Part shown: positions 1 to 16,900 of the stretch, in pieces
Layout of the letters: every line of letters begins with the position of its first letter
Position numbering within the stretch: position 1 is the first letter of the stretch
Assembly: GCA_002104945.1 (NCBI GenBank)
Contig: MCFH01000029.1
Coordinates: 372,001-436,000, forward strand
Direction: 5' to 3'
DNA from: Piromyces finnis
Taxonomy: Eukaryota; Neocallimastigomycota; Neocallimastigomycetes; Neocallimastigales; Neocallimastigaceae
DNA: 64,000 nucleotides
Position numbers and translations under genes: made by a program
The notes under the pieces: model-generated
Databases searched by the model: none
What the model was told of the DNA's origin: nothing
The model's input: the letters and a program-made list of their open reading frames with translations, nothing else

Positions 1-130
1 ATTTTTTCCTTTTCGGTTAAATCTTTAAATAATAGACTTGCACTTAGTAAATTTAATTCCTTTAATTTCTCTTGGTTTTTTCTAATATTTTCCAGTCTCT
101 TTCTTTCATACTCATTAACATTTTCTTTAT
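1..130 (-). CDS. Partial gene at left edge, possible CMR1/WDR76-type WD40 protein (one exon)
   Basis: On the minus strand this segment reads without stop as a charged helix containing YERKRLENIRKNQEKLKEL followed by NLLSASLLFKDL. The exon opens after a minus-strand AG (plus bases 131-132), in the phase that starts with AT AAA GAA. The YE+KRLENI++N pattern followed by a short leucine-rich helix resembles the N-terminus of the CMR1/WDR76 family of DNA-damage-associated WD40 proteins. That comparison is from memory and the motif is short. The gene continues beyond the window, so no WD repeats are visible. It could be another protein with a basic N-terminal helix. Confidence 0.35.
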
Positions 131-937
131 CTAATTAGTATAAAATTCATTGTTAATCGAATTATAAATTTTAAAATTATACTAGTAATTATTAAAATTA
201 TTGTTTTCTTTAAGAACAATATTATTATTTATATCCTACCCATTTCTAAGAATTTATATAAACAAGATATATTTTTTATAATTATTTCGATTCAATAATT
301 GATATTTGATGTTATATTTTAAAAAAAATTAGTTTATAATTTGCTTAAATCTATATATAATAAGATTATCATATTTTTTTTATTCTTTTACATTACACAA
401 AAAATCAAAAAATTTTAAATTATATTAATCTTTTTTTAAAAAAAACTAATAAATAAAATTTAAGTTAATATAAAACCTTGAATTATTATTAGCTGAAAAA
501 AAAAGAATTGTATATGAGAAATGAATAAAATCAATTTTTTGTAAAATTAACATTGACAAAAAACTTTATAAAAATATATAAATTATAAAAAAAAAATAGA
601 TCTATACTAAAATATCATAAAAATATATAATATATGATTTTTTTAAAATAATTTAATTTTTTAAAATTAATTAAACTTTTAATAAAAATCATTAAAAAAT
701 ATATTAATTTTTATTAAATTCTTATTTCTTTTAGTATTATTAAATCTTTACATTTAAAAAATAATCTTTCTTTTTTTAAATAATTGAAATTAATTATTTT
801 AATTATATTGACTGTATTAATAATAGTTGCTTAAAGAAAAAATTAGTAACAAAATAATAATTAATTTAATTTAATTATTATAAAAATAAATAATTGTAAC
901 ATAAAAGTTTTCATGTAATTTAATCAATAAAGAGAAT
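131..937. other. A/T-rich spacer
   Basis: The first part is probably intron or upstream exons of the left-edge minus-strand gene; the rest is the 5' flank of the transporter gene. I see only A/T runs, with no RNA gene, repeat array or convincing coding stretch. Confidence 0.5.
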
Positions 938-2949
938 ATGGCTGTTTATAATGATTTAATAATTGGCTTATATTTAGTTTTTGGAGGCTGTTGTTTTAAT
1001 GTTATTACATTAGAATCAATTTTAAAGTATTTATATTATATAATATATTCATTAAAGTAATAGAATTTAAAATTTAACAAAAAAATTATATATTTATTTT
1101 TTAATATTTCATTAAAATTTAAAATTTTAAAGGATTCAAAAAAGTTGTGGTAAGAATATTATGTTTTAGAAATATCATCATAATAATAAAAACGTAAAAT
1201 CATAATCGTATTTCAAAATTTTATTTAGATTAACATTAATAATATTTAATACTATTGATAAATTAATAAATATCACAGGACGATTAATTACTTTGATTCA
1301 ATTCATTTTTATTGCATGTGAAGGTCTTATTCATAATATTCGTTTTCATAATCCAATAAAAGAAAAAACTTTTCCAATATCTTTAAAACAAAGAAAAGCG
1401 CCTTTATATAAATGGTTTTTAATGGTTGCTCTTTTTTTCATTTCTTCAGTTCTCAATAATCTAGTTTTTGAATTTCATATTTCTATACCTATTCATATTA
1501 TGCAAGTAGAAATTATTGATACTATTTTACCCTTATAAAATATTATATTAATTATTATTATTTTTCAATTAAATAGTTTTCGCTCAAGCTCAATCATTAT
1601 GAATATGATAATGAGTTGGTTAATATTAAAAAAAAGGTATTTAATGTATAAAAAAAAAAAATTAAAACTATTATTTTTAAATAACTAAATAACTAACTAA
1701 ATAAACTATGAAAAAGGTATTCACTTCAACAAATATTGGCAATTTGTATAGTGACTGTTGGTTTAATTATAACAACATTAAGTTCTGCAAAAGATGTATG
1801 ATATTATACATATATATTTATAAATAAATAGCTAATATTCAATTTTTTTAATAAAATATTAAAATATTATTATATATATATATTGATAATATAATAGAAA
1901 GGAAAAGCTGAAACACAAGAAAAAGATTTTAAAAAATGGATAATGGTAATAACAAATAATAACAACAATACAATAACAATCAATAATTAATGATTTATAT
2001 TAATATAATTTGTAGGGTATTATTATTTTAGTTATATCATCATTTACAGGATCATTAATGGGCATTTATCAGGAATATATGTTTAAAAAGTACCCTGGTA
2101 CATGGAAAGAATGTAATTATATTATTTAATTTTATATTATATTTTTATAATACATTTATAAAGTAAGATGTAATATTAACTTATATTATTATTGTATTAA
2201 TTATATATACTTTCTGCGATAATAGGCCTATTTTATAATGTAAATAATAGATAATATAATATATATATAAAATATATTCTTTAAATACTTAATCTTAACT
2301 AATTAATATTTAATAACTATAATTTTTCTAATATTCAATCAAAAAGCATCTTTTATCAGTCCCAATTTTTATGCTTTTCTTACCACAACTAAAAGAACAA
2401 TGGTATTTATTCCAGACTAGTCCAAAGAATAGAATAGGATATTACCTTCCAATCCCATTATTACCTTCATATATTTCCAATATTAAAATACAAGGTGTTT
2501 GGTTATTAGTTATAGCAAATATTATTACACAGTAAGCTTTCTTTTTTCCATATTTAAAAATTATCAATATAATTTTATGTAATATATTATTTAAAAACAT
2601 GATTAATATAATATTTAGGTATATTTGTGTTTCAGGAGTTCAAAAATTATCATCAATTTGTTCTTCAGTTACATTAAATCTAATATTGAATGTAAGAAAA
2701 TTTATTAGTCTTTTAATATCAGTAATTTTCTTTAAAAATCCATTTTCAAAGATGTCTTGGTTTGGCTCTATGTATGATTTTTTTTTTGGAATTAAATATA
2801 AATAATATTTATAGTATAAATAAAAATTATTAACATAATGTTTTTATGAATATAGATTTGTTTTTGCTGGTGTTATATGGTATGTTAAAGCATCAGATAT
2901 GCTTAAGAAAAAAGAAAAAACCAAAGAAATCAAAAAGAAAAGAAATTAA
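938..2949 (+). CDS. UDP-sugar transporter of the SLC35B4/YEA4 family, 11 exons
   Basis: This is a multi-spanning Golgi/ER nucleotide-sugar antiporter, probably for UDP-GlcNAc or UDP-xylose as known for SLC35B4 and yeast Yea4. Exons: 938-1026, 1133-1149, 1279-1501, 1577-1636, 1717-1795, 1898-1945, 2016-2112, 2226-2239, 2347-2531, 2619-2771, 2856-2949. Family landmarks appear in order: VFGGCCFNVITLES at the N-terminus, LIQFIFIACEG, VLNN, IPIHIIFRSSS, LKKRYS, VGLIITTLSSAK, GIYQEY, ECLFYNH, NIITQYICVSGV, the TLNLILNVRKFISL helix and FFKNPFS. The C-terminus is KKKRN, a plausible ER-retrieval-like basic tail. Frame is kept only with exons of 17 nt and 14 nt and a GC-AG intron (1502-1576). The family is clear; the substrate is inferred. 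Confidence 0.92.
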
Positions 2950-2991
2950 AAAATATTATATATGAAAAATTATAATCTATCGATATTATAA

Positions 2992-3262
<271 letters not shown>

Positions 3263-3491
3263 GAATGTGTGAATTTAAATAAAATGAAATTTAAAATTTT
3301 TTGTATATTTTGTATGGTAATTTTTGTATTACATTTAAAGATAAATATAAATTAAAATTTTGAATTTTAATTTAAAAAGTATAAATTAAATCTTTTATTA
3401 ATATTAAAAATGAAATAATATGTAATATATATAAATAAAAAGAAAAAAAAAAGTATATATATTTATAAAAATAAAAAAAAAAAAGAAAATA

Positions 3492-7120
<3,629 letters not shown>

Positions 7121-7274
7121 TATTATTTTCTATTTTAATAAAATAGTAATAAAAAAATAAATTTTTAATCATTAAGTAAACTAATATTTAAATAATCTTT
7201 TAATATCTTTTATGAAAATAAATGTTAAAATAAATTATAATTAAAGCTTTTATTTGCTCAATTAAACTAATATT

Positions 7275-7305
<31 letters not shown>

Positions 7306-7458
7306 ATTTTATATATTTATATTTATTTATTTATTTATACTTATAACTTATTGCAAAAATTAAATTATATATATATATATAAATAATTATTATAGTAATC
7401 ATTAAATAATATAAAAAAGTAAAAAATTAAAAAATACATAAATAATTATTAATAGTGT
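7121..7458. other. Convergent spacer
   Basis: This is the 3' flank shared by the coiled-coil gene (+) and RFC1 (-). It contains a T homopolymer at about 7279-7305 and a short (AT)n tract near 7367-7381. No gene is visible. Confidence 0.6.
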
Positions 7459-8250
7459 TTATTTTTTTCTTCTTGTTGTTGTTCTCTTTTTTGTTGTACT
7501 TGATGCTGAAGCTTTTCTGGTAGATGCTTTAGTTGATTTTGCTTTAGATTTTGTTTTATTTTTAACACCTGCTGCATTTAATATTTTATCATTTAATATA
7601 TCATCTTCATTTTCGTCTTCATTTTCGTCACCATTTTCTTCGTTATCAACAATTTCCTCTGCATCTGGAATTACTTTTTCTGTTTTAACATTTTTTTTAA
7701 CAGCTATTGGTGCTATAAACGATGTAGGATGATTTTCCTTATTATATCTATTTTTAAAAATATAGAAATATTTATTTAATATTACTTGAAGTTATTTTTC
7801 AAAATTAATTATCTGTACTTACAATCTTGTAAATGTTCGCTTAATATTAGTATCAACCTTCTTTAATAGTTTTTCTCCTGATTTATCACCAACACCTAAT
7901 TCCATAATCATGTCAAAATCTTCTTTTGATATATAATATGAATCCATTTCTTCTATAACATCTGATATACCATCCTATTATATATATATGTTATAATAAA
8001 TATTTAATTATTTTTATGATATATATTGGCATAATTAATAAGTATATATTACAGCTCCCTTTTCCAAAAGTGGTGTTAATAAAGAATTTGTCAAACTTGG
8101 AATATACTCTTGACGGAATTCACTTATATTTGATGATATTTTTTGACATGAATGGGAGTAAATTTCATGAAGACATCTCTTGTATTTTCCTGCCTTTGAA
8201 TTCTGACCTAACCATCTTTATGTATTTATATATAAATATATTTATTTACT

Positions 8251-8294
<44 letters not shown>

Positions 8295-10517
8295 GTATTG
8301 TCTTACCCTGGGAAATTATATTGACCATGTGCCATTCCATGAACAAAATATGATGGTCTTGCACAAGAAAATGACCCTTGAACAGATAATAATGACCAAT
8401 TATTTGTTCTTTATAAATTATGTTAATATATGCTGTCATATAATAAATATATTTACTATTTTACATTTAATTTTACCTTCTTAAAGTATTATTTATTATG
8501 TCACCATATGCTATTGAATCAGATGCTTCTGACATTAAATTTAATAGTTTTACTGAATCTGGTCTTCCTCTTTCATTTTTTGCTAATACTGGAGAAATTT
8601 GTAAATAGTTTTCCTAATAAATAGTAAATGAATATTATTAATAAATAATATCATTTAAAAATATTGTTATTATTATTAATTACCTGAATCATCAATGGCA
8701 TAAGTTCATAATCTTCAAAGAAGTAATCCATTCTATCAGCGAATGTTGAATTTCTATATTCTGATAAATTAAAGAATTTTTGTACTAAACTGAATGGGTT
8801 TTGTGAAAAATCTTTTTCTGATTTTTTTGCTCTAATAATAATAAAATAATAATAACAAATTATTAATTAATTAATATTAAATACTAAAATATTAAAATTT
8901 AATATTAGCTATTCATCATTATTATATTATAATTCCTACATACAATAATTTACTATCATCATAAGAAATACTTGTTGCATTTAATCTATATGTAGCTAAT
9001 GCATTTAATACTTGTCTTATATCTGATTGTGTACTTTGTATAATTTGTTCAATAGAATTTTGTTGGAAACGTAAACCTTCTTTTTGGCAAATTGGTCCAA
9101 TTCTTTTCATAATTGCTGAAGCATCTGGTCTTCTAAATCTTAGATCTAATGTATAGTTTGCTAAGGTTCTTATCTTAGGAGATTGTCTATCATTACAAAT
9201 ACATATTATAGGGGTCTAAAATATTTAAGTTTATATATATTTTATGTATTAATATTTTGAATATTATAATGATAAATTTATTTGTAAAATATGTATATAT
9301 ATATACTTTTGTTTTTTTGATCATTTGAATTAGTTCGGCATTACCCCCACGATCACCACTAGACATACCATCAACTTCATCCATAATAATTACATTTTTA
9401 ATGTCATTGTTAATTTGTTTTTTCTATTTATATATTTATTAGTAAGAAATCATTTTATATTTTATATATTATACTACTACATATATATATACTTTTAAAT
9501 TTTTATCAAGATATTCTGTCATTGTATGATTTCCTATTAAATCTGATAAAGTGTTCTATATAATAATAATAACAATAACAATTAGTAAATAATAATATAA
9601 ATTTCCATATTTATAGAATGAATATTTAATTACTAACTTTTAAAATATTTTTGCTTCTGGCATCACTTGCATTAAATTCTATTGGTTTAAATCCTTCAGC
9701 TTCTGAACATAATATTGCTGCAGTAGTTTTACCAATACCTGGAGGTCCAGAAAGTAGTAAAGCTTTAGGTGAATCTTTTTTAAAAATTGCGCCAGATTTC
9801 CTTTAAAGCCAATATATAATAATAATAATAATTAACATTTATAATTATTAGTATAACTTTAAATAAAATACATACCAATCTTTTAACCATGATCTAATTT
9901 TATCAATATTTGTTTTATGTCCAATAATTTCGCTCACATCTTTTGGTTTATATTTATCAACCCAAAGTAATGTATCATTGGATCTAAATAATAATAATAA
10001 TATTAATAAAAATAATATATAAATATATAAATATATAAATGAATAAATAAATTAAGTATATATATAAAGCAAAAAACAAACAAACAAAAAACAAAACAAA
10101 ACAAAACAAAAAAAAACAGACACATATCAACCCTTTAAATTACTTACTTATATTCTTTGTCATCAATATTCATTTTTTCAATTTTATTTGAATTCTCATT
10201 TATATGAATACTTGATTTATTATTGAATGATGGTCTTGATTTTTCTGAATTTTCTATGGGCTTTTTAACAGATTCTTTAATTAACATTAAATCACTATCA
10301 TTATTGTTACTTTTAATGTCATTACTTGACGTTATATCATTTTTATTTAATGATGAACCAATTAAATCCAATAATTCATCTTCATTAATTTGCTTAATTT
10401 TATGTTTTTTAGCTTTGGCTAGTTTTGATTCTCCAGGATCTTCACCTACAACCAAATATGTAGTCCTTGAACTTGGTGCGCCTGTAACACGACTATATAT
10501 TAAAATATAAATATTGA

Positions 10518-10595
<78 letters not shown>

Positions 10596-12293
10596 ACAAA
10601 TAAATAAATAAATAAATAAATAAATTAAAGTATAAGTAGATAATTAAGTAGATAAATAAATAAATAAAAATTAAATATTGTAATAAAAAATAATAAATAT
10701 ATATAACTTTTTTATATATTTTACCCTCCATATCTTTTAACTAAATCGGTAGCTTCATCCCTTGATATAGATGATAAATCACCAGTAAAAACAAATGTCA
10801 TTCCCTTTTATTTTTTTTAATTAAATTTATCTTTAAATTCTGTAATTAAATTATATTATATATATATTTATATAATGCATTTATTTAATATTTACTAGCA
10901 AACAATTTTCTTTTCCTTTTGGAATAATCTTTGATCCAGGAGCTTTTGGCCCTGCGCTTTTTTTTGCTAAATATGCTCTATAACTTAATTTGCAGAATAA
11001 TAATAAATAAGAGTAAATAAATAAATAAATAAATAAATAAACAAACAAACAAATAAATAACAATAATAATAATAGGATAATTAAAATAAATGACATATGG
11101 AAATTTATTAATTTATTAAAAATTGAGGATAATTACTTGAATTTTTTTTTTGGCTTTTCTTCTTCTATTAATTCATCCTAAAGAAAAAGAATTTTATAAC
11201 ATAAAAGAAATCTTAATTATTGCGTATATATATTAAGGAAGTATTTAATTTATTTAAGAACCTCTATTTTTTTTGATTGCAATTCCGATTTATGTTCCAA
11301 TTCTTCATTATCTTGCAATTCCGACTTGAAATTTAATTCAATATTAATATATAAATATATATTTTACAATTAATATACATACTAATATAATTATTAACTT
11401 GTAATTTAAATAGTAATTACTTTTGTTCTCTTTTTAATAGGTAAATCTAATTCTTTTTCTTCTTTTTTATTAATTTCCATTGATTTTACTTTTGATGATG
11501 ATATTTTTTTCTTTGTTCTATTATTATTTTCTGCAACAGCCATTTCATCGTCATTGCTATCTAGAATTTGTTTTCCTTTACTTTTTTTAATATTAATATT
11601 TTCAAATGATGTATTATCATCTGCTTCGTTTAAAATTTTCCTCTTTTGTTTTTCATTCTGATAATTTATATTTAAATTAATAATTGTAATAAAAAATTTT
11701 TTATAAAATTTTATTATATATTTTTCATTAATATTGAATATTATTTATTTATCTATATTTACTTCTGAATTGCTTTTTTTTGCAAAGTATGTAGAAGGAT
11801 CAATAACTTTCATTCTTTTATTTAAATTATCTCCACTTTAGTGAATTTGAAATAATGAAAATATAAACATTTAATATATTAAAATATTTTTTTTTAATAT
11901 ATTAATACTTTTATTATAGATTCAACAATTATACAAATATATATTACTCTTCTTTTTTAGTTTGTTCATTTTCTAATGTTTTTTTATTTTTTATTTATTT
12001 TTTTTATTTATTAAAATATAATATTAGAACTTTTTATTAATTTTTAAACAACTTTATAATTATTTATATGAATATATTTATAAATTCAAAATATTTACCT
12101 TTTTTTCTTTTTGCATTCTAAATTTTAATGTTTTCATTTTTTTTTTTTTAATTAAAATTCAATATTTTTATATAGTATTTATTGTTATTACTTTTTAATA
12201 TATTAAATAATATTAAATTAAATAAAAATAGTATAGTATTATAATTATTACCTTTCTATTTGCTAAAGGATTAAAATAATTTCTAATATCCAT
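7459..12293 (-). CDS. RFC1: Replication factor C large subunit (RFC1), many exons
   Basis: This is the large subunit of the clamp loader that opens and loads PCNA at primer-template junctions. The start [14 protein letters not shown] (12293) matches the conserved RFC1 N-terminus, a PIP-box-like peptide. A Lys/Glu-rich nuclear linker follows. The BRCT domain covers about 10430-10980, with [39 protein letters not shown] and RYGG...[16 protein letters not shown]. The AAA+ module has Walker [15 protein letters not shown] (about 9725-9765), Walker [14 protein letters not shown] (about 9345-9385) and the sensor region TPIICICND...KIRTL...RFRRP (about 9110-9215). Downstream lie RQVLNAL and the RFC1 C-terminal helical domain (about 8800-7800). 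The tail is Lys/Arg/Thr-rich, ending at 7459. Several introns carry AAT or AAAT microsatellites, notably about 10517-10625 and 8252-8295. Confidence 0.96.
10517..10660. repeat. AAT plus AAAT microsatellite inside an RFC1 intron
   Basis: A run of AAT (about 10517-10567) passes directly into AAAT (about 10567-10625) and a degenerate tail. It lies between the two exons that encode the BRCT domain. Translated, it gives only Tyr/Ile/Leu/Phe runs. Confidence 0.85.
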
Positions 12294-13950
12294 TTTATTA
12301 TTAACAACTATACATTCTTTAATTGAAGATATTATTAACAGAAGTATTTACAATTACACAATTTTTTTTTTTACTTAAACTGTGAAGAAATTTAAATTAA
12401 ATTTAATACAATGTTGATACATATTAATACATATTAAATGTATTATCATAAATAATTTTTGTATAAAAATTTTTCAAAATTAAATAATAGCATTGTATTG
12501 TTTTATTGTTAAATAATTATAGTTATACTTGAAATTTGATGGTGATGATATTAATAATAAAATTGTCTATAATTAAATAATAAACAAAATATATTAATAT
12601 GGAAAATACTATTAATAATTACTTTAAAATAAATTCAGTATTTAGTATAAGCATTTTGCATTTTTATTATTGTTTTATCCATTGTAAAAAAAAAAAAAAT
12701 TTTTGTAACACACTAAAAATATATCAAGTTTTTATATTTGAAGTAAAATAATTAATTTCTCAAATAATGAAATAATATAGAATAAAATTTTATGTATTAC
12801 AAGATTTTTTTTTAAAACTTTAAATGCTAATTGAAAGTTAAAAATATCGAAAGTGAAAAAAAAATAATAATAATAAAAAAAAAAGAGTAGTATTTTATAT
12901 ATTATTTATTTTCAGAGATAATGAAAATTGATATAATAAATCATAAAATAATATTATTAATATATATCAAATATTAATAATAATTTAAAATATAACTGTT
13001 CTTTTTTAAGAAAAAAAAAGAAAAAAAACTTTAAAAATCTATTGAAAAACGAATAAATATTAAATAGTATAATTGAAAACTATTTTTTTTGTTGAATGCA
13101 ATTTTTTGAGTATTTAAAATATTATTCTATCATTCTAAAAATATTTTAACTTTTATTTTTATATATAAAAATTATTTTAATCAATGAATTGTCTCCTTGA
13201 ATATATAAACCTTATTTTTAGCTTTTAAAAAATGAATAATTTTTTATATACAAAGATTTTATCATTTATTTTCCTAAACTCCTAAATATATAATAGTACT
13301 TTTTAAAGTTATAGATAGAAAAAAAGGTAATAATATAAATTAAATTAAAAGAGTGCTATTTATAGAATAATAATAGATTATTAAAATAAAATTTTCCACA
13401 TATATTTTATAAAAATAGAAAAATATAATAAAAAATTATAAAAATATACTAAATATGTTTGATTTTGTATTAATCAAAATGTTATAATAAAAAAAGAAAA
13501 AAAATTAGTCTATATTTTTTTATTTTTTATTTCTATATTTTTTTTTTATTTTTTTATTAATAATTCATTTTCATCCTCATTGTAATATAGTTGCAGTAAA
13601 AATTTCAAGCTATGTATTAACAATTACTTTTATAATTTACAATCAATAACAAATATAAAAAAAAAAAAAAAAAAAAATAACTCATGAAATGATTATTTAA
13701 TACTGAATAATTTAATTATATATAATAAATATATATATAAATATTAATTTTAAAATATTCATTTTCATTTTAATAATAATAGTAATAATAAGATAATAAT
13801 AAATATTGATACTTATATTTGTTAAAAATTTAATAAATATAATTAAAAATTATTAAATAAAAAAAAAAATCAATATCTATATACAATAATATTCTATTTA
13901 ATTATATATATATATAAATATACATAAACATAAACATTAATTAGAAACAG
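12294..13950. other. Divergent intergenic region (RFC1 and giant repeat gene)
   Basis: This 1.65-kb spacer lies between two divergent start codons and should hold both promoters. It is almost pure A/T, with a run of about 21 A at 13657-13677 and several shorter A or T runs. No coding stretch or structured RNA is evident. Confidence 0.6.
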
Positions 13951-16900
13951 ATGAGTGAGGAGATTGATATCATTACAGAGAATGAAAATTCTCCAATAGT
14001 AGAAAAACATACAAAAGAAGAGAGAAATGATGAAATTAATGATATTGCAACAGAAAATATTAGTACTGAACCTAATCAATATATATCTCAATCAGATAAT
14101 AATCAAGAAATAGATTCAGAAAATATTCACGAAAATTTTTCAGAACCTACTACTGAACAAGAGAATTTAACAGAAAAAGTTAAAAGTATCGATATAAAGT
14201 CAGAAAATATAGAGTTAAATATTAATGAAAGTGAAAATTTAATACATGAGTTAAAAGCAGAAGCTAATAAAGCGAAAGAGGAGTTAAAAGAAGAAGTAAA
14301 TAAATTAAAAGAAGAATTAAAAGAAAACAATGAACAAGAAGTCAAATTGAAAGAGGAAGAAATAGATAATAAAATCAATGAAATAAAGAATGCAATTAAG
14401 GAAAAAAAAGAAGAAGTTAGAGAAGTCGTTGAAGATCTTAAATTAGAAGAAGATCGAATAGAAAATACGGATATTAGAGAAAATCAAAAAGAAGATATAA
14501 AAGGAAACCAAGATAAAATTGAAGAAGCAATTTCAAAAGAAATTCAAGAAATATCAGAAAGTATTGTTGAAGCCAAAAGTAAAGCTGAAGAAATTGTTGA
14601 TAAAGAAATCCAAGAAATAAATGATGAAATTAAAGACAAAGTAGAAATTATTTCAAAAGACATTAAAGAAATATCTGATGAAGTTGTTGAAGGTAAAGAT
14701 AAAGTTGAAGAAGTTATTTCTAAAGAAATTAAAGAAATAAACGATGAAGTTACTGAAGGTAAAGAAGTTAAAGATAAAGTTGAAGAAGTTATCTCTAAAG
14801 AAATTCAAGAAATAAATGATGAAGTTAAGGATAAAGTTGAAGAAGTTATTTCTAAAGAAATTAAAGAAATAAACGATGAAGTTACTGAAGGTAAAGAAGT
14901 TAAGGATAAAGTTGAAGAAATTGTTAGTAAAGAAATTCAAGAAATAAATGATGAAGTTAAAGATAAAGTTGAAGAAATTGTTAGTAAAGAAATTCAAGAA
15001 ATAAATGATGAAGTTAAGGATAAAGTTGAAGAAGTTATTTCTAGAGAAATTCAAGAAATAAATGATGAAGTTAAGGATAAAGTTGAAGAGGTTATTTCCA
15101 AAGAAATTCAAGAAATAAAGGATAAAATTACTGAAGATAAAGATGAAGTTGAAGAAGTTATCTCTAAAGAAATTCAAGAAATAAATGATGAAGTTAAGGA
15201 TAAAGTTGAAGAAATTGTTAGTAAAGAAATTCAAGAAATAAATGATGAAGTTAAGGATAAAGTTGAAGAAATTGTTAGTAAAGAAATTCAAGAAATAAAT
15301 GATGAAGTTAAAGATAAAGTTGAAGAAGTTATCTCTAAAGAAATTCAAGAAATAAATGATGAAGTTAAGGATAAAGTTGAAGAAGTTATCTCTAAAGAAA
15401 TTCAAGAAATAAATGATGAAGTTAAGGATAAAGTTGAAGAAGTTATCTCTAAAGAAATTCAAGAAATAAATGATGAAGTTAAAGATAAAGTTGAAGAAAT
15501 TGTTAATAAAGAAATTCAAGAAATAAATGATGAAGTTAAAGATAAAGTAGAAGAAGTTATTTCAAAAGAAATTAAAGATATATCTGATGAAGTTGCTGAA
15601 AACAAAGATAAAGTTGAAAAAGCTATTTCTAAAGAAATTCAAGAAATAAATGATGAAGTTACTGAAGTTAAGGGTAAAGTTGAAGAAATTGTTAGTAAAG
15701 AAATCCAAGAAATAAATGATGAAGTTAAGGATAAAGTTGAAGAAGTTATTTCTAGAGAAATCCAAGAAATAAATAATGAAGTTAAAGATAAAGTTGAAGA
15801 AGTTATTTCAAAAGAAATTAAAGCTATATCTGATGAAGTTGCTGAAAATAAAGATAAAATTGAAGAAGCTATTTCTAAAGAAATTCAAGAAATAAATGAT
15901 GAAGTTACTGAAGTTAAGGATAAAGTTGAAGAAGTTATTTCAAAAGAAATTCAAGAAATAAATGATGAAGTTACTGAAGTTAAGGATAAAGTTGAAGAAG
16001 TTATTTCAAAAGAAATTCAAGAAATAAATGATGAAGTTACTGAAGTTAAGGATAAAGTTGAAGAAGTTATCTCTAAAGAAATTCAAGAAATAAATGATGA
16101 AGTTAAAGATAAAGTTGAAGAAATTGTTAATAAAGAAATTCAAGAAATAAATGATGAAGTTAAAGATAAAGTAGAAGAAGTTATTTCAAAAGAAATTAAA
16201 GATATATTTGATGAAGTTACTGAAGGTAAAGAAGTTAAGAATAAAGTTGAAGAAGTTATTTCTAAAGAAGTTCAAGAAATAAATGATGAAGTTAAGAATA
16301 AAGTTGAAGAAGTTATTTCTAGAGAAATCCAAGAAATAAATGATGAAGTTACTGAAGTTAAAGATAAAGTTGAAGAAGTCATTTCAAAAGAAATTAAAGC
16401 TATATCTGATGAAGTTGCTGAAAACAAAGATAAAGTTGAAGAAGCTATTTCTAAAGAAATTAAAGAAATAAACGATGAAGTTACTGAAAGTAAAGAAGTT
16501 AAGGATAAAGTTGAAGAAATTATTTCTAAAGAAGTTCAAGAAATAAATGAAGAAGTTAAAGATAAAGTTGAAGAAATTGTTAATAAAGAAATTCAAGAAA
16601 TAAATGATGAAGTTACTGAAGTTAAAGATAAAGTTGAAGAAGTCATTTCAAAAGAAATTAAAGATATATCTGATGAAGTTGCTGAAAACAAAGATAAAGT
16701 TGAAGAAGTTATTTCTAGAGAAATCCAAGAAATAAATAATGAAGTTAAAGATAAAGTTGAAGAAGTTATTTCCAAAGAAATTCAAGAAATAAATGATGAA
16801 GTTACTGAAGTTAAAGATAAAGTTGAAGAAATTATTTCAAAAGAAATTCAAGAAATAAAGGATAAAGTTACTGAAGATAAAGATAAAGTTGAAGAAGTTA

